Shown here piece after piece: positions 35,951 through 44,508 of a DNA stretch of 63,440 nucleotides (positions are counted from its first letter, which is position 1; every line of letters begins with the position of its first letter). The notes beneath the pieces are model-generated. The model searched no databases. It was not told the origin of the DNA and saw only the letters and a program-made list of their open reading frames with translations. Source of the stretch: Pirellulales bacterium (GTDB lineage: Bacteria; Planctomycetota; Planctomycetia; Pirellulales; Thermoguttaceae). The stretch covers positions 1 to 63,440 of the forward strand of contig JAFGPV010000211.1 in the NCBI GenBank assembly GCA_016936015.1. Direction: 5' to 3'. The translations under genes and the position numbers were made by a program.

Positions 35951-36703
35951 ATGCGATTTGCAGGTAAAACGGCGCTGGTGACCGGCGGCAGCCGCGGCAT
36001 CGGCCGGGCGTGCGTCAAGCGCCTGGCCGCTGAGGGTGCCCGCGTGGCGTTCGTGTATCAAAGCAATCAGGCCGCCGCGGAGGCCCTGGTGCAGGAATTG
36101 CAGTCCGCGCCGGCCGAGGTCCGCCCCTTGCAGGCCGACGTTTGCGACCTGGCCCGGGCCCATCAAATCGCCGATCTGCTCTTCGAGGAGTGGAAGGCGA
36201 TCGACGTCCTGGTCAACTCGGCGGGAATCGTCCACGACGGGCTGCTGGGCGCGATGACCGCGGAGCAATGGCAAACCGTGATCGCCGTGAATTTGGGCGG
36301 CACCTACAATTATTGCCACGCGGTCACGCAGCCGATGATGATGCAGCGCCGCGGGAGCATTGTGAATCTTTCCAGCACCGCCGCCGATTTTCCCTCCCGC
36401 GGCCAGGCAAACTACGCCGCCAGCAAGGGCGGCATCAACGGCCTGACCCGGGCCTTGGCCAAGGAACTGGCCCCGCGGAACGTCCGCGTCAACGCGGTGG
36501 CGCCAGGAATGATCGAAACCGACATGAGTCAGGCGGTCCGCAGCCTGGCCGGGGCGCAGATCAAGCAGATCATCCCCCTGAAGCGGATCGGTCAGCCGGA
36601 GGAGGTCGCCGCGGCGGTCGCCTTCGTCGCCAGCGACGAGGCTTCCTATCTTACCGGACAAATCCTGCACGTCGACGGCGGCGTGAGCTTGGGGGGATAT
36701 TAA
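35951..36703 (+). CDS. fabG: 3-oxoacyl-[acyl-carrier-protein] reductase FabG
   Basis: 250 residues, normal length. Cofactor motif TGGSRGIGRACVK near residue 10, NSAGI, the active site Ser in IVNLSSTAADF, Tyr and Lys in YAASKGGINGLTRALAKE, then VRVNAVAPGMIETDM and the C-terminal YLTGQILHVDGG. NADPH-dependent reduction of 3-oxoacyl-ACP. It lies 99 bases after the first hotdog gene, and a heptamer-array inverted repeat separates it from the ACP gene. Confidence 0.94.
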   Translation: MRFAGKTALVTGGSRGIGRACVKRLAAEGARVAFVYQSNQAAAEALVQELQSAPAEVRPLQADVCDLARAHQIADLLFEEWKAIDVLVNSAGIVHDGLLGAMTAEQWQTVIAVNLGGTYNYCHAVTQPMMMQRRGSIVNLSSTAADFPSRGQANYAASKGGINGLTRALAKELAPRNVRVNAVAPGMIETDMSQAVRSLAGAQIKQIIPLKRIGQPEEVAAAVAFVASDEASYLTGQILHVDGGVSLGGY

Positions 36704-36739
36704 ATCGGAAATTGGAGTGCATAAGTCGTTTCGTTATGA

Positions 36740-36819
36740 GGGTTCAGGGTTCAGGGTTCAGGATTAATGATATTTCACGTCAAACGGTCCTGAACCCTGA
36801 ATCCTGAACCCTGAACCCT
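36740..36819. repeat. GGGTTCA heptamer array as inverted repeat
   Basis: Left arm 36740-36764 is three and a half tandem GGGTTCA units; right arm 36788-36819 is the reverse (TGAACCC units, with one TGAATCC). The loop is about 23 bases. Similar TGAACCC-type wording recurs at 37315-37345. It lies between fabG and the ACP gene in the same operon and would form a long RNA stem there. Confidence 0.85.
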
Positions 36820-36845
36820 ATTTTTCAGTCCGGAGATGGAATCAC

Positions 36846-37238
36846 ATGCCGACTAAGGACGAAGTGTTCGAAAAAATCCAGTCCTCTTTAGTGGACGCCT
36901 TGGGCGTGGAAGAGGAGGAAGTCCAGCCCGAGGCCACGTTGGTGGGTGATCTGGGTGCCGAGTCGATCGATTTCCTCGACATTGCATTTCGCCTGGAAAA
37001 GGCTTTTAACATCAAGATCCCCCAGGGCGAGTTGTTCCCGGAGGACATCCTCACCGATCCCCAATACGTCCAAGATGGCAAGGTGACCGAGGCGGGGCTG
37101 GCCGAACTGCGGAAACGGATGCCCTTTGCCAATCTCGACAACTTCACTAAAAATCCCGTGGTGCAGGACCTCGTCAATCTGATGAGCGTCGCCGACCTGT
37201 GCCGCTTCGTGGAGGGCAAATTGGGCGTGACGGAATAA
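36846..37238 (+). CDS. Acyl carrier protein with internal insert
   Basis: 130 residues against about 78 for a standard ACP. The phosphopantetheine site is Ser40 in DLGAESIDFLDIAFRLEKAF. After helix II the sequence IKIPQGEL is followed by about 38 extra residues (PEDILTDPQYVQDGKVTEAG and onward) before the final helix MSVADLCRFVEGKL. It carries acyl chains for the flanking dehydratases, FabG and FabF. The insert may mark it for partner-specific contacts. CGGAGATGG stands upstream of the ATG. The length fits a planctomycete-type ACP variant, from recall only. Confidence 0.9.
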   Translation: MPTKDEVFEKIQSSLVDALGVEEEEVQPEATLVGDLGAESIDFLDIAFRLEKAFNIKIPQGELFPEDILTDPQYVQDGKVTEAGLAELRKRMPFANLDNFTKNPVVQDLVNLMSVADLCRFVEGKLGVTE

Positions 37239-37357
37239 ACCAAGATTCATCCGCTGGGAGACGCGTTCCCCCGGGGATTCAAGGCTCAGGACGGGAAACG
37301 GGGACGCCGAAAATCCTGAACCCCGACCCCCGAACCCCGAACCCTTTCAAAACGGCC

Positions 37358-37903
37358 ATGCGTTGGTATTGGATTGATCGCTTTTTGGAATTCGAGAGCG
37401 GACGGTACGCCAAGGCCATCAAGTGCATCTCCCTGGCCGAAGAGCACCTCCACGATCATTTCGCCTCCTATCCGATGATGCCCAACTCCCTGGTCATCGA
37501 GGGGATGGCGCAGACCGGCGGGTTGCTCGTCTGCGAGCACAACCAGTTCGCCGAAAAGGTCATTCTGGCCAAGGTTCCCAAGGCCCGCTTTTATTGCGAC
37601 GCCCTGCCCGGCAACACCCTCGTGTACACGGCAACCCTCGAGTACATCAAGGAAGAGGGGGCGATGGTCTCCTGCACCAGTTACCGGGGCGAAACCCTGC
37701 ACGCCGAAGCAGAGATCGTCTTCGCCCATCTGAACGACGCCCGGGTCAACAGCTTGTTCGATCCCGAAACCTTTTTAAGGATGATGCGCCTCTTGGGGGC
37801 GTTCGAGGTGGGGCACGCCCCCGACGGCACCCGGCTGAAGCCGCCCGCCCGGCTGCTGGGGAACTCTCCCCACTCCGATGGCAATGGGCAGAAACACGGG
37901 TAA
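37358..37903 (+). CDS. Hotdog-fold 3-hydroxyacyl-ACP dehydratase-like protein 2
   Basis: 181 residues from the ATG at 37358; the upstream open frame crosses a TGAACCC-type repeat and is not coding. It is a paralogue of the protein at 35.35 kb, with His34 and Glu48 kept in HLHDHFASYPMMPNSLVIEGM, but the usual MPGVL is MPNSL. It may be a dehydratase with different chain preference, or a dedicated isomerase/dehydratase. Fourth gene of the five. A palindrome pair separates it from fabF. Confidence 0.83.
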   Translation: MRWYWIDRFLEFESGRYAKAIKCISLAEEHLHDHFASYPMMPNSLVIEGMAQTGGLLVCEHNQFAEKVILAKVPKARFYCDALPGNTLVYTATLEYIKEEGAMVSCTSYRGETLHAEAEIVFAHLNDARVNSLFDPETFLRMMRLLGAFEVGHAPDGTRLKPPARLLGNSPHSDGNGQKHG

Positions 37904-37914
37904 ACGATTATCCG

Positions 37915-38003
37915 TAGGTTATGCTTCAGCATAACGGAATTGAGATTACGCTATCGCATCACGGATGTTCTTATGGAGTCACGTTATGCTGAAGCATAAC
38001 CTA
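37915..38003. repeat. Inverted pair of GTTATGCTTCAGCATAAC palindromes
   Basis: TAGGTTATGCTTCAGCATAA at 37915-37934 (continuing CG) faces its reverse complement at 37982-38003, 45 bases apart. Single copies are at 869-888 and 47733-47753. A REPIN-like arrangement of a second, unrelated family. It lies between the second dehydratase gene and fabF. Confidence 0.88.
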
Positions 38004-38020
38004 CCAAAAGGAAAAGCACC

Positions 38021-39307
38021 ATGCGCCGCCGCGTCGTAGTCACGGGAATGGGTTGCGTCACGCCCCTAGGCGTCGAGCTGGAAACGGTGTGGGGACGCCT
38101 GCTCCGCGGCGAGTCGGGCGTCGGCTACATCACGCTCTTCGACGCCGCCAATTTCCCCTCCAAAATTGCCGCCGAGGTCCGCGACTGGGATCTCTCGGAG
38201 ACGGGCGAGAATCCCGAAGATTGGCAGTACCAGGGCCGCCACACCCACTTTGCCGTCGGTGCCGCCAAAAAGGCCGTGGCCCACTCCGGCCTGGACGTCA
38301 GCCGCCTCGATCCCACCCGCTTCGGCGTGTACCTCGGCAGCGGCGAAGGGCAGCAGGATTTCCACCGCTTTACGCAGATGATGGTGGCGGGCTTAAGCGG
38401 CGGCGAAGGCTTCGATCTGGCCCGGTTCACCCGCAAGGGGTTGGAAACCCTCCACCCCCTGGCCGAACTCGAACAGGAACCGAACATGCCGGCCGGGCAC
38501 GTGGCCAGCCTCTTCAACGCTCAGGGACCGAACGTCAACTGCCTGACGGCCTGCGCCGCCAGCAGCCAGGCGATCGGCGAGGCGGTCGAGATCATCCGCC
38601 GCGGTGAGGCCGACGTGATGCTCTCCGGCGGCACGCACACCATGATCCATCCCTTTGGCGTCACCGGCTTCAACCTCCTGACCGCCATCAGCACCCGCAA
38701 CGACGAACCCACCCGGGCCTCCCGGCCCTTCGACCGGCTCCGCGACGGCTTCGTGCTCGGCGAAGGGGCAGGCATGGTGGTTCTCGAGGCCCTGGAGTCC
38801 GCCCAGGCCCGGGGCGCCGCCATTCACGGCGAGATCATTGGCTACGGCTCGACCGCCGATGCCTTCCGCATCACCGACACCCATCCCGAGGGCCGCGGCG
38901 CGATAAGCTGTATGAAAATGGCTATTCACGATGCGGGAATCGCCCCGACGGACATCCACTACATCAACGCCCACGGCACCAGCACCACGGTCAACGACAA
39001 GGTGGAGACCCTGGCCTCCAAGAAGGTCTTCGGCGACTACGCCCCGAAGCTCCCCATGTCGAGCACCAAGAGCATGATGGGCCACCTGATCGCCGCCGCC
39101 GGGGCCACCGAACTGATCATCTGCCTGCTGGCCATCCGCGACAACGTCCTGCCGCCGACGATCAACTACGAGGAACCGGATCCGGAGTGCGACCTCGACT
39201 ACGTTCCCAACCAGGCCCGCCAGGCCCGCTGCGACGTTACCCTCTCCAACAGCTTCGGCTTCGGCGGCCAGAATATCTCCCTCATCGCCAAGCGATTCAC
39301 CGGCTGA
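38021..39307 (+). CDS. fabF: 3-oxoacyl-[acyl-carrier-protein] synthase II FabF
   Basis: 428 residues. Thiolase-fold condensing enzyme with the Cys-His-His triad: Cys178 in NCLTACAASSQAIGEA, His in YINAHGTSTTVND, His in KSMMGHLIAAAGATE. GLVLGEGAG-type block reads FVLGEGAGMVVLE; C-terminal SNSFGFGGQNISLI. It elongates acyl-ACP with malonyl-ACP. AAGGAAAAG before the ATG. Last gene of the five-gene set; fabD, fabH and accessory acetyl-CoA carboxylase genes are not present, so the set depends on genes elsewhere. Confidence 0.95.
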   Translation: MRRRVVVTGMGCVTPLGVELETVWGRLLRGESGVGYITLFDAANFPSKIAAEVRDWDLSETGENPEDWQYQGRHTHFAVGAAKKAVAHSGLDVSRLDPTRFGVYLGSGEGQQDFHRFTQMMVAGLSGGEGFDLARFTRKGLETLHPLAELEQEPNMPAGHVASLFNAQGPNVNCLTACAASSQAIGEAVEIIRRGEADVMLSGGTHTMIHPFGVTGFNLLTAISTRNDEPTRASRPFDRLRDGFVLGEGAGMVVLEALESAQARGAAIHGEIIGYGSTADAFRITDTHPEGRGAISCMKMAIHDAGIAPTDIHYINAHGTSTTVNDKVETLASKKVFGDYAPKLPMSSTKSMMGHLIAAAGATELIICLLAIRDNVLPPTINYEEPDPECDLDYVPNQARQARCDVTLSNSFGFGGQNISLIAKRFTG

Positions 39308-39314
39308 TGTGAGT

Positions 39315-39348
39315 CCCCTCTCCTTCCGGGAGAGGGCAGGGTGAGGGC
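39315..39348. repeat. CCCCTCTCC...GGGAGAGGG repeat, copy 2
   Basis: Same element as at 1708-1742 and 41270-41306: hairpin CCCCTCTCCTTCCGGGAGAG then GGCAGGGTGAGGGC. It begins seven bases after the fabF stop, so it may serve as the operon's 3' stem. Confidence 0.8.
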
Positions 39349-40491
39349 AGAGAAATCGCTAGCCGGGCCGTCCCCAGTCCCGGCAGGTACAAACACGGAA
39401 TGCGCCGTACGGAATGTCAAAAAGATTGCCGATCGCAGCGGTTTATCCGATCAACAAGTAAAAAACCGTCTGCGTTCTTTCTGCCCCGCAGCGAATTCTT
39501 TTCAGTCTCGCAAGGCCGAACCGTTCTAGCGGTCGCTCGCGCAGCCGGGACGCCCGCCGCGGAAAAACTTGAGAAATTCCGGGGAAAAGTTTTTGACTTT
39601 TCTTTTCCGCCGGGCATATCTATGTAACGGGAAACAACGAAGGAAATCTCTTCCAACTACGTCGCGTGATTGCGGGCTTTGGGGGGCTGGCAGCCGGGGA
39701 CACATGGTCCCCGGGCCGAGCCCCCGGCCCGCAACCCGACGCGGCAGGCCCACAGCCTCTCGTTATGTTCATTTCCATCGAACCGTCCGATCTTCGGCCG
39801 TCCTTTCAATTACGAATGCACTTCCCCCGTTCCGGTCCTGTCTCAGGGGCATTCGGTACGCCGCCGAGTGCCCCGGAACAGTAGGAGGGGATGATTCCCC
39901 CGCCGCGGACCACCGTCCCGCCGATGCCGACTTTTCTTCCATCGTTCGGACGTCGGCGCCGCCGGCCCGAGTGTCCTGTTGAAAACATGCTGTCGCCCCC
40001 GGCAAACCGCCGGAAAAGGGCTTTTTTTTGGCCGAGAACGACATCCCTGACGACGCGAGACTTTCCTTTTCCACTCCCACCCCTAGAATTTTCATAGAGG
40101 AGGTGAACTCCAAGACGTAAATACTTACGGCGCATAAGCGCCACGAACGCGGCACGTTATGCCGCAGACACTTCTTTTTTTAGGAGCTTGTCCGCAAGCT
40201 CCCCTCGATACATGGAGATGCCTTGTTTTTGCGGCGCGTTTGCCGCGTGATGGACGACTACCGTATACGTGGGACCGCGTGATCAGGCCGACCCGCCCGT
40301 CGGCCGCATAAAACGTCCCGGTCCAACCAGCGTGCTCCGGCACCCCGTTCGTCCCCGCGGCAGACGCGTTCGCGTTTCTTGAGGCAACCTCATTGCTCCC
40401 TCGGGCACTCCATACTCCACACAGTCCTCCCTGCTGGTATAATGGGGGAAATCCCGCTCCTCCCTTTTTCGGTGAGATCTTCACACGGTCC
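39349..40491. other. 1.1-kb gap without a convincing gene
   Basis: No frame on either strand shows a recognisable protein. It contains several small stems, for example GGAGCTTGTCCGCAAGCTCC near 40182 and GGGGACACATGGTCCCC near 39699, and a GC-rich patch at 39690-39745. It should contain the promoter of the MtfA-like gene. No tRNA or known RNA recognised. Confidence 0.45.
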
Positions 40492-41907
40492 ATGTTTTTC
40501 TCCTGGCTCAAGCATCGGCGGCGGCAAAACCTGCTGGCCGAGCTGTTTCCGCCGACGTGGCTAAAGATCCTTCAGCAGAACGTACGGCACTATCCGCTTC
40601 TCCCGTCCGACAAGCAGGCCATGATGCAGGCGGTTGTGCGGATTCTTGTCGCCGAAAAGAACTGGGAAGGCGGCTCGGGCTTTATCGTGACCGAGGAGAT
40701 GAAAGTCACGGTGGCCGGACAGGCCGCCGTGCTCGTCTTGGGACTCGACGAACCCTACTACTTCGATCGGGTGCAATCCATCATTCTCTATCCGACCGCG
40801 TACCTCCATCCAAGCAAATATCAAGGTCTTTTCCTCCTGCCGGACCGGCCCATCATGGGGGAAGCCTGGCCGCGCAGTCCGATCATCCTTTCCTGGCATC
40901 ACGTCCTTCAATGCGGCCAGAACGCCGATCGGGGCAGAAACGTCGTCCTCCACGAGTTTGCCCATCATGTGGACGGCCTCGACGGCGATATGGACGGTAC
41001 GCCTCCGCTGGAAAAAGGGCAAATGAAAAACTGGTACCGGGTCACCGAGGCCGAGTACCTGGGGTTGGTGGGCAACGCCCGGCGGGACGAAGTCTCGCTG
41101 CTGGATCACTACGGCGCGTCGGACCGCGCCGAGTTCTTCGCCGTCGCCACCGAATGTTTCTTCGAGCAGCCCCACGCCCTGCAACAACGGCATCCGGAGT
41201 TGTATGGCGTGTTGCGCGATTTCTACCGTCAAGATCCCGCTACCTGGATCCCCGACGCCAACCTGAATCCCCCTCTCCCTTTGGGAGAGGGGTCGGGGGT
41301 GAGGGCCGATCGATGTTCTGATAGGAAAAGGAATCGGCGATGCCAAACGACCGAATCTACCGTCTCCAATTCGGGCAGTGCCGACGCCCTCTTTGCCGAG
41401 GCGTATCTGTTGGCCAACGACGGCCGCTATGACCAGGCCGAGCAGTTGGCCTCCCAAGTTATCCGGTTCAATCCGACCGACGATGAGGCCTATGCCCTCC
41501 GGGCGTTGGCGCGGGTCAAGCAGGGCGATTTCCGAGCGGCCTTGGACGATGCCGATCAGGCCCTCCATCTCCGCCCCGATTCTTTGGACGCCCTCCGCAG
41601 CCGGGCTGCGGCCTGCATCGGACTCCATCGCTATGAACCGGCCAAGGACGCTCTCGACGAAGTCCTCCACTGCTCGGAAAACGACGCCGAAGCCTACTAT
41701 CTCCGCGGCCTGGCGTGGACGGGTCTGGATAATCTCAAACGCGCCGTTTCCGATTTTTCCCTCTCTCTTGCCCTCGCCCCCCTCTCGGCCGACGCCCATT
41801 ATCACCGCGCCGTCGCCCTCCAAAAACTCGGCCGCGCCGAGGACGCCGAGGCCGATTACCAAAAAGCCCTCCAACTCGACCCCCAAGTTGTCCGCCGCCC
41901 CGTTTAA
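40492..41907 (+). CDS. M90 (MtfA-type) zinc peptidase fused to TPR repeats through a repeat-derived linker
   Basis: 471 residues from the ATG at 40492; the frame opens 33 codons earlier without support. Residues about 1-255 are MtfA-like: MFFSWLKHRRR, WEGGSGFIVTEEMKVTVAGQAA, the zinc motif VVLHEFAHHVDGLDG, and the later Glu in FAVATECFFEQPHAL. MtfA is a cytosolic zinc peptidase linked to glucose-repressor control in E. coli. Residues about 290-470 are four to five TPR units (DGRYDQAEQLASQVIRFNPT; GRAEDAEADYQKALQLDP). Between them the linker NPPLPLGEGSGVRADRC is encoded by the dispersed repeat at 41270-41306. Confidence 0.85.
   Translation: MFFSWLKHRRRQNLLAELFPPTWLKILQQNVRHYPLLPSDKQAMMQAVVRILVAEKNWEGGSGFIVTEEMKVTVAGQAAVLVLGLDEPYYFDRVQSIILYPTAYLHPSKYQGLFLLPDRPIMGEAWPRSPIILSWHHVLQCGQNADRGRNVVLHEFAHHVDGLDGDMDGTPPLEKGQMKNWYRVTEAEYLGLVGNARRDEVSLLDHYGASDRAEFFAVATECFFEQPHALQQRHPELYGVLRDFYRQDPATWIPDANLNPPLPLGEGSGVRADRCSDRKRNRRCQTTESTVSNSGSADALFAEAYLLANDGRYDQAEQLASQVIRFNPTDDEAYALRALARVKQGDFRAALDDADQALHLRPDSLDALRSRAAACIGLHRYEPAKDALDEVLHCSENDAEAYYLRGLAWTGLDNLKRAVSDFSLSLALAPLSADAHYHRAVALQKLGRAEDAEADYQKALQLDPQVVRRPV
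41270..41306. repeat. CCCCTCTCCC...GGGAGAGGG repeat, copy 3, inside a gene
   Basis: Hairpin CCCCTCTCCCTTTGGGAGAG followed by GGGTCGGGGGTGAGGGC, clearly the element at 1708 and 39315. Here it is translated in frame as PPLPLGEGSGVRA between the peptidase and TPR parts of the MtfA-like protein. Confidence 0.85.
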
Positions 41908-41987
41908 CCCGGAGCCAACGGCGACGGCGTTCAGGATTGTTTACGGTCTCACGAGCTTTTTGACCTTGCACCTAACGGTCTTTTTCC

Positions 41988-44240
41988 TTACGTTCCAGTT
42001 TTTCGCTGACGCGGGTTTCGCACGTCGATCGATCGTCGGCTGTGTGTTTTGGACGCGGCTTGATTACGCTGCCACTCGAAGATCGACGCCACGGCGGGTT
42101 GAGGCCGGGGAACGTCGCTTTTCAACGGAAGGAATCGGTTTGCCTGGGCGACCATCGGCCGGCCGGCCCCGTCGACCAGTCGGCCGTTGCCACCGTACAC
42201 GAGATTGTTCTCAATCTTCACTCCGGTGCAATCGGCCGTTTCCAGGAAGAGGGCCGGCTGTTTGGGATTGGCCAGCACGAACGTATTGCCATCGATAATG
42301 TGGTCACAGGAGAACTCTCGGGCCGAGATGCCCGGCCCCGACTGGGGGGCAATGCGGTTGTGGAGAATAAGCCAGTTCCGATTCATGCCACCCATCCGGA
42401 TGCCCGACTTCGGCGCTTTGATATCACACGCGTACACGGCATTGCGCGGTCCGATGGGGCCGTGGCTGCGGTCGCCCGGAGCGGTGCCGAACGCGCCGTG
42501 GCCGTAGGTTCCGGTTTTTCCGTAGGCGTTGACGACGCATTGCTCGATGAGGTTTTCGTTTGCCCAGCCGGCGTGCCACTGGGCATCGCTGTTGTGGAAG
42601 ACGCTTTTACGAATGACGTTGCCGGCCGCCGCCCATTGCAAACACGGCGCATGGCGCATTCGGCGGGTCGTCACGTTCTCCATCAGGCAGTCGTAGGATC
42701 GCTCCCAGCCGACGTAGGCGGTCCCGCCGCCGCCGTGATACCAGGCGTCGTTGAACGTGCAGTCGCGGATTTCGCACCATTTCGCGTATCGCGTGTAGAC
42801 GGGATAGCGGCCCGCCTTGAGGACGTGAACGTTCCTGGCCCAGCACTCCCAGGCGTTCAGAAAGAGCACGCCCGTGGTCCAAAGCTTCATCGTCTGCTTC
42901 AGCGTGAGGTTCTCCACGCCGCAACGACGAATCGGGTAGAGCCGCTGTGCGGTGCTGCCGTCGATCACGGGAAAATCGATCCGCAGCGGCTGATTCAGAC
43001 GAACCCGGTTGCCCGCAACGCCCTCGACGCGAAACTGGTATCGCCGGAAGTCGGGCACTTTGCAGGCATTGTGGACCCGCTTGTTCCAGCGCTCCGTTGC
43101 AGGGGCCACCAGCAGAATCGCGTCACCCGATTTCAGGTCCGGCTCCCTTTCCAACAGGATTTCCGTGTCGCCCCGCTTTCCGTCTTGGGCAAGTTTCCAA
43201 GTCTGACCGCTCTGCCGGTCTCCCACGAACAGCAGTGCCGCCACGCTCGCCTTGGGATGAATCGGATAGCGTCGCCGACCGGCCGGTATCCGGTGTTCCG
43301 GATCGACCTTAACCGAAAGCCGTGCCTCGGCACGGCGCGAATCTTTCCACTCGACGACGGCTTTCAATTCATGCCGACCGGCGCCCAAGGCCCGCGTGAC
43401 CACTTTGCCCGTTGTGCGCAGGACGAAGTTCTCATCTTTAAGCCGGTCGCGGGGTACTTGATAGAGTGTCTTGCCGATCGCTTCGAGCCGGAAGCTCTTC
43501 AAGCCGCCGCGGGGCGCCGCGTGGACTTCAATCCACGTGTCGGGCCCGACCACCTCGCCGGAACGGGGACGGAAGAACGCGAGATCCCCCTTGGGCATGT
43601 AGTGAAAGACGAGCCGCGTTGCCTCAGGGCTTTGACCTCGAATAACCACGTTGTCGTCGGCGATCACCACGGGCGAGCGAAGTTGATAAGTGCCCGAACC
43701 GAGTTCGACCGCGCCACCCCCGCGCTGGCCCACGGCACGGGCCGCCGCTTCCAGGGCAGGGCTATTGTCCCGGTCGTCGTCGGCTTTTCCGCCGAACGAT
43801 TCGATCGTGGCCCGGGCGGGCGCCTCAGGGATGCCTCCCGACATGCCCGCATAGTGCCAGTCGGGATACACGATGCCATCGGGCCCGACGACGTCGGCTG
43901 CGGTCAGATGTTTTTTTTCAGGCTCTTGTGTCTCCTGCTGCTGCATGCGCAGGAATGCACTGGCCGGGTACTTCAAAAGAGTTCCTTTTCTCATTTCCTC
44001 ATCGCCTGTCACCTCGGCGTATTTCAGGATGCCGTAAGCGGTGCACATATTCTCATAGCTCATATTCCGCATCTGGTTCGCCAGGGACCAGGCGGCCACG
44101 CGATGACCGATTTTGTGTGGGGAGTCGGCCGTGGCGGCCGTTGCGACCGACCAGGAGATGGAAAAAATCAAGATGCTCCGGCAGGCGAAGGGTGACAGGA
44201 AAGACAATCGAGGGCGGCGGCAGGAACGTAAGGATCGCAT
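41988..44240 (-). CDS. Secreted right-handed beta-helix protein (pectate-lyase-like)
   Basis: 750 residues with a basic N-terminus and a hydrophobic signal (SILIFSISWSVATAATA). After about 120 residues without a match comes IESFGGKADDDRDNSPALEAAARA, typical of pectate-lyase superfamily beta-helix starts, and GGGAVELGSGTYQLRSPVVI. The helix rungs are seen as VENLTLKQTMKLWTTGV, WARNVHVLKAGRYPVY, CEIRDCTFNDAWYHGG, NVIRKSVFHNSD and HIIDGNTFVLANPKQP. Such proteins are polysaccharide lyases or hydrolases. GGAG precedes the ATG. It converges on the MtfA-like gene. Exact activity unknown. Confidence 0.78.
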   Translation of the reverse strand: MRSLRSCRRPRLSFLSPFACRSILIFSISWSVATAATADSPHKIGHRVAAWSLANQMRNMSYENMCTAYGILKYAEVTGDEEMRKGTLLKYPASAFLRMQQQETQEPEKKHLTAADVVGPDGIVYPDWHYAGMSGGIPEAPARATIESFGGKADDDRDNSPALEAAARAVGQRGGGAVELGSGTYQLRSPVVIADDNVVIRGQSPEATRLVFHYMPKGDLAFFRPRSGEVVGPDTWIEVHAAPRGGLKSFRLEAIGKTLYQVPRDRLKDENFVLRTTGKVVTRALGAGRHELKAVVEWKDSRRAEARLSVKVDPEHRIPAGRRRYPIHPKASVAALLFVGDRQSGQTWKLAQDGKRGDTEILLEREPDLKSGDAILLVAPATERWNKRVHNACKVPDFRRYQFRVEGVAGNRVRLNQPLRIDFPVIDGSTAQRLYPIRRCGVENLTLKQTMKLWTTGVLFLNAWECWARNVHVLKAGRYPVYTRYAKWCEIRDCTFNDAWYHGGGGTAYVGWERSYDCLMENVTTRRMRHAPCLQWAAAGNVIRKSVFHNSDAQWHAGWANENLIEQCVVNAYGKTGTYGHGAFGTAPGDRSHGPIGPRNAVYACDIKAPKSGIRMGGMNRNWLILHNRIAPQSGPGISAREFSCDHIIDGNTFVLANPKQPALFLETADCTGVKIENNLVYGGNGRLVDGAGRPMVAQANRFLPLKSDVPRPQPAVASIFEWQRNQAASKTHSRRSIDVRNPRQRKTGT

Positions 44241-44359
44241 TTAGATTTCAACTCCAGGTTACGTGAATCCATGGGAGCGGGAATTTAGGACCTTGCAGGT
44301 CACGGTCTTATGCTCTAGGACGAGTTAGCATTTCACCTGTGTGACGCATTAAATTCGTT

Positions 44360-44508
44360 CCTCTGCGCAGAGGTCATCTCAGCCGCGTTAGCGGCGATAC
44401 ATTGCCCCGAATTGTGCCACTACGTGGCACACCAAGCTCATGACCCCGAATCCGTGGGTTACGCTGCGCTTCACCCACGGCTATTCAAATTTGGACCGCT
44501 ATGCGGTC
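44360..44508. ncRNA. Run of five hairpins, candidate structured RNA or repeat composite
   Basis: Five perfect or near-perfect stems in 150 bases: CCTCTGCGCAGAGG (44360-44373), GCCGCGTTAGCGGC (44382-44395), GTGCCAC-TAC-GTGGCAC (44414-44430), CCGTGGGT...ACCCACGG (44452-44480) and GACCGC-TAT-GCGGTC (44494-44508). No open frame of protein quality crosses it. It could be a structured RNA, or several small dispersed palindromes side by side; similar CCGTGGGTTACGCTGCGCTT words are recalled from other genomes, unverified. Confidence 0.4.

Noticed and set aside
35300-36670. Open frame of 456 codons on the minus strand across the hotdog dehydratase and fabG genes
   Set aside because: Covers two clearly identified plus-strand genes and the gap between them; composition is that of antisense GC-rich DNA.
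36740-36819. Possible CRISPR array from repeated GGGTTCA units
   Set aside because: Units are seven bases, directly adjacent and inverted in the second half; no spacers of regular length and no cas genes.
39806-40511. Minus-strand open frames in the gap after fabF
   Set aside because: Arg/Gly-rich, crossing several hairpins, with no family resemblance and no start signals.
42042-44195. Open frame of about 717 codons on the plus strand opposite the beta-helix gene
   Set aside because: Shadow of the minus-strand gene; no recognisable domains, Arg/Pro/His-rich composition.
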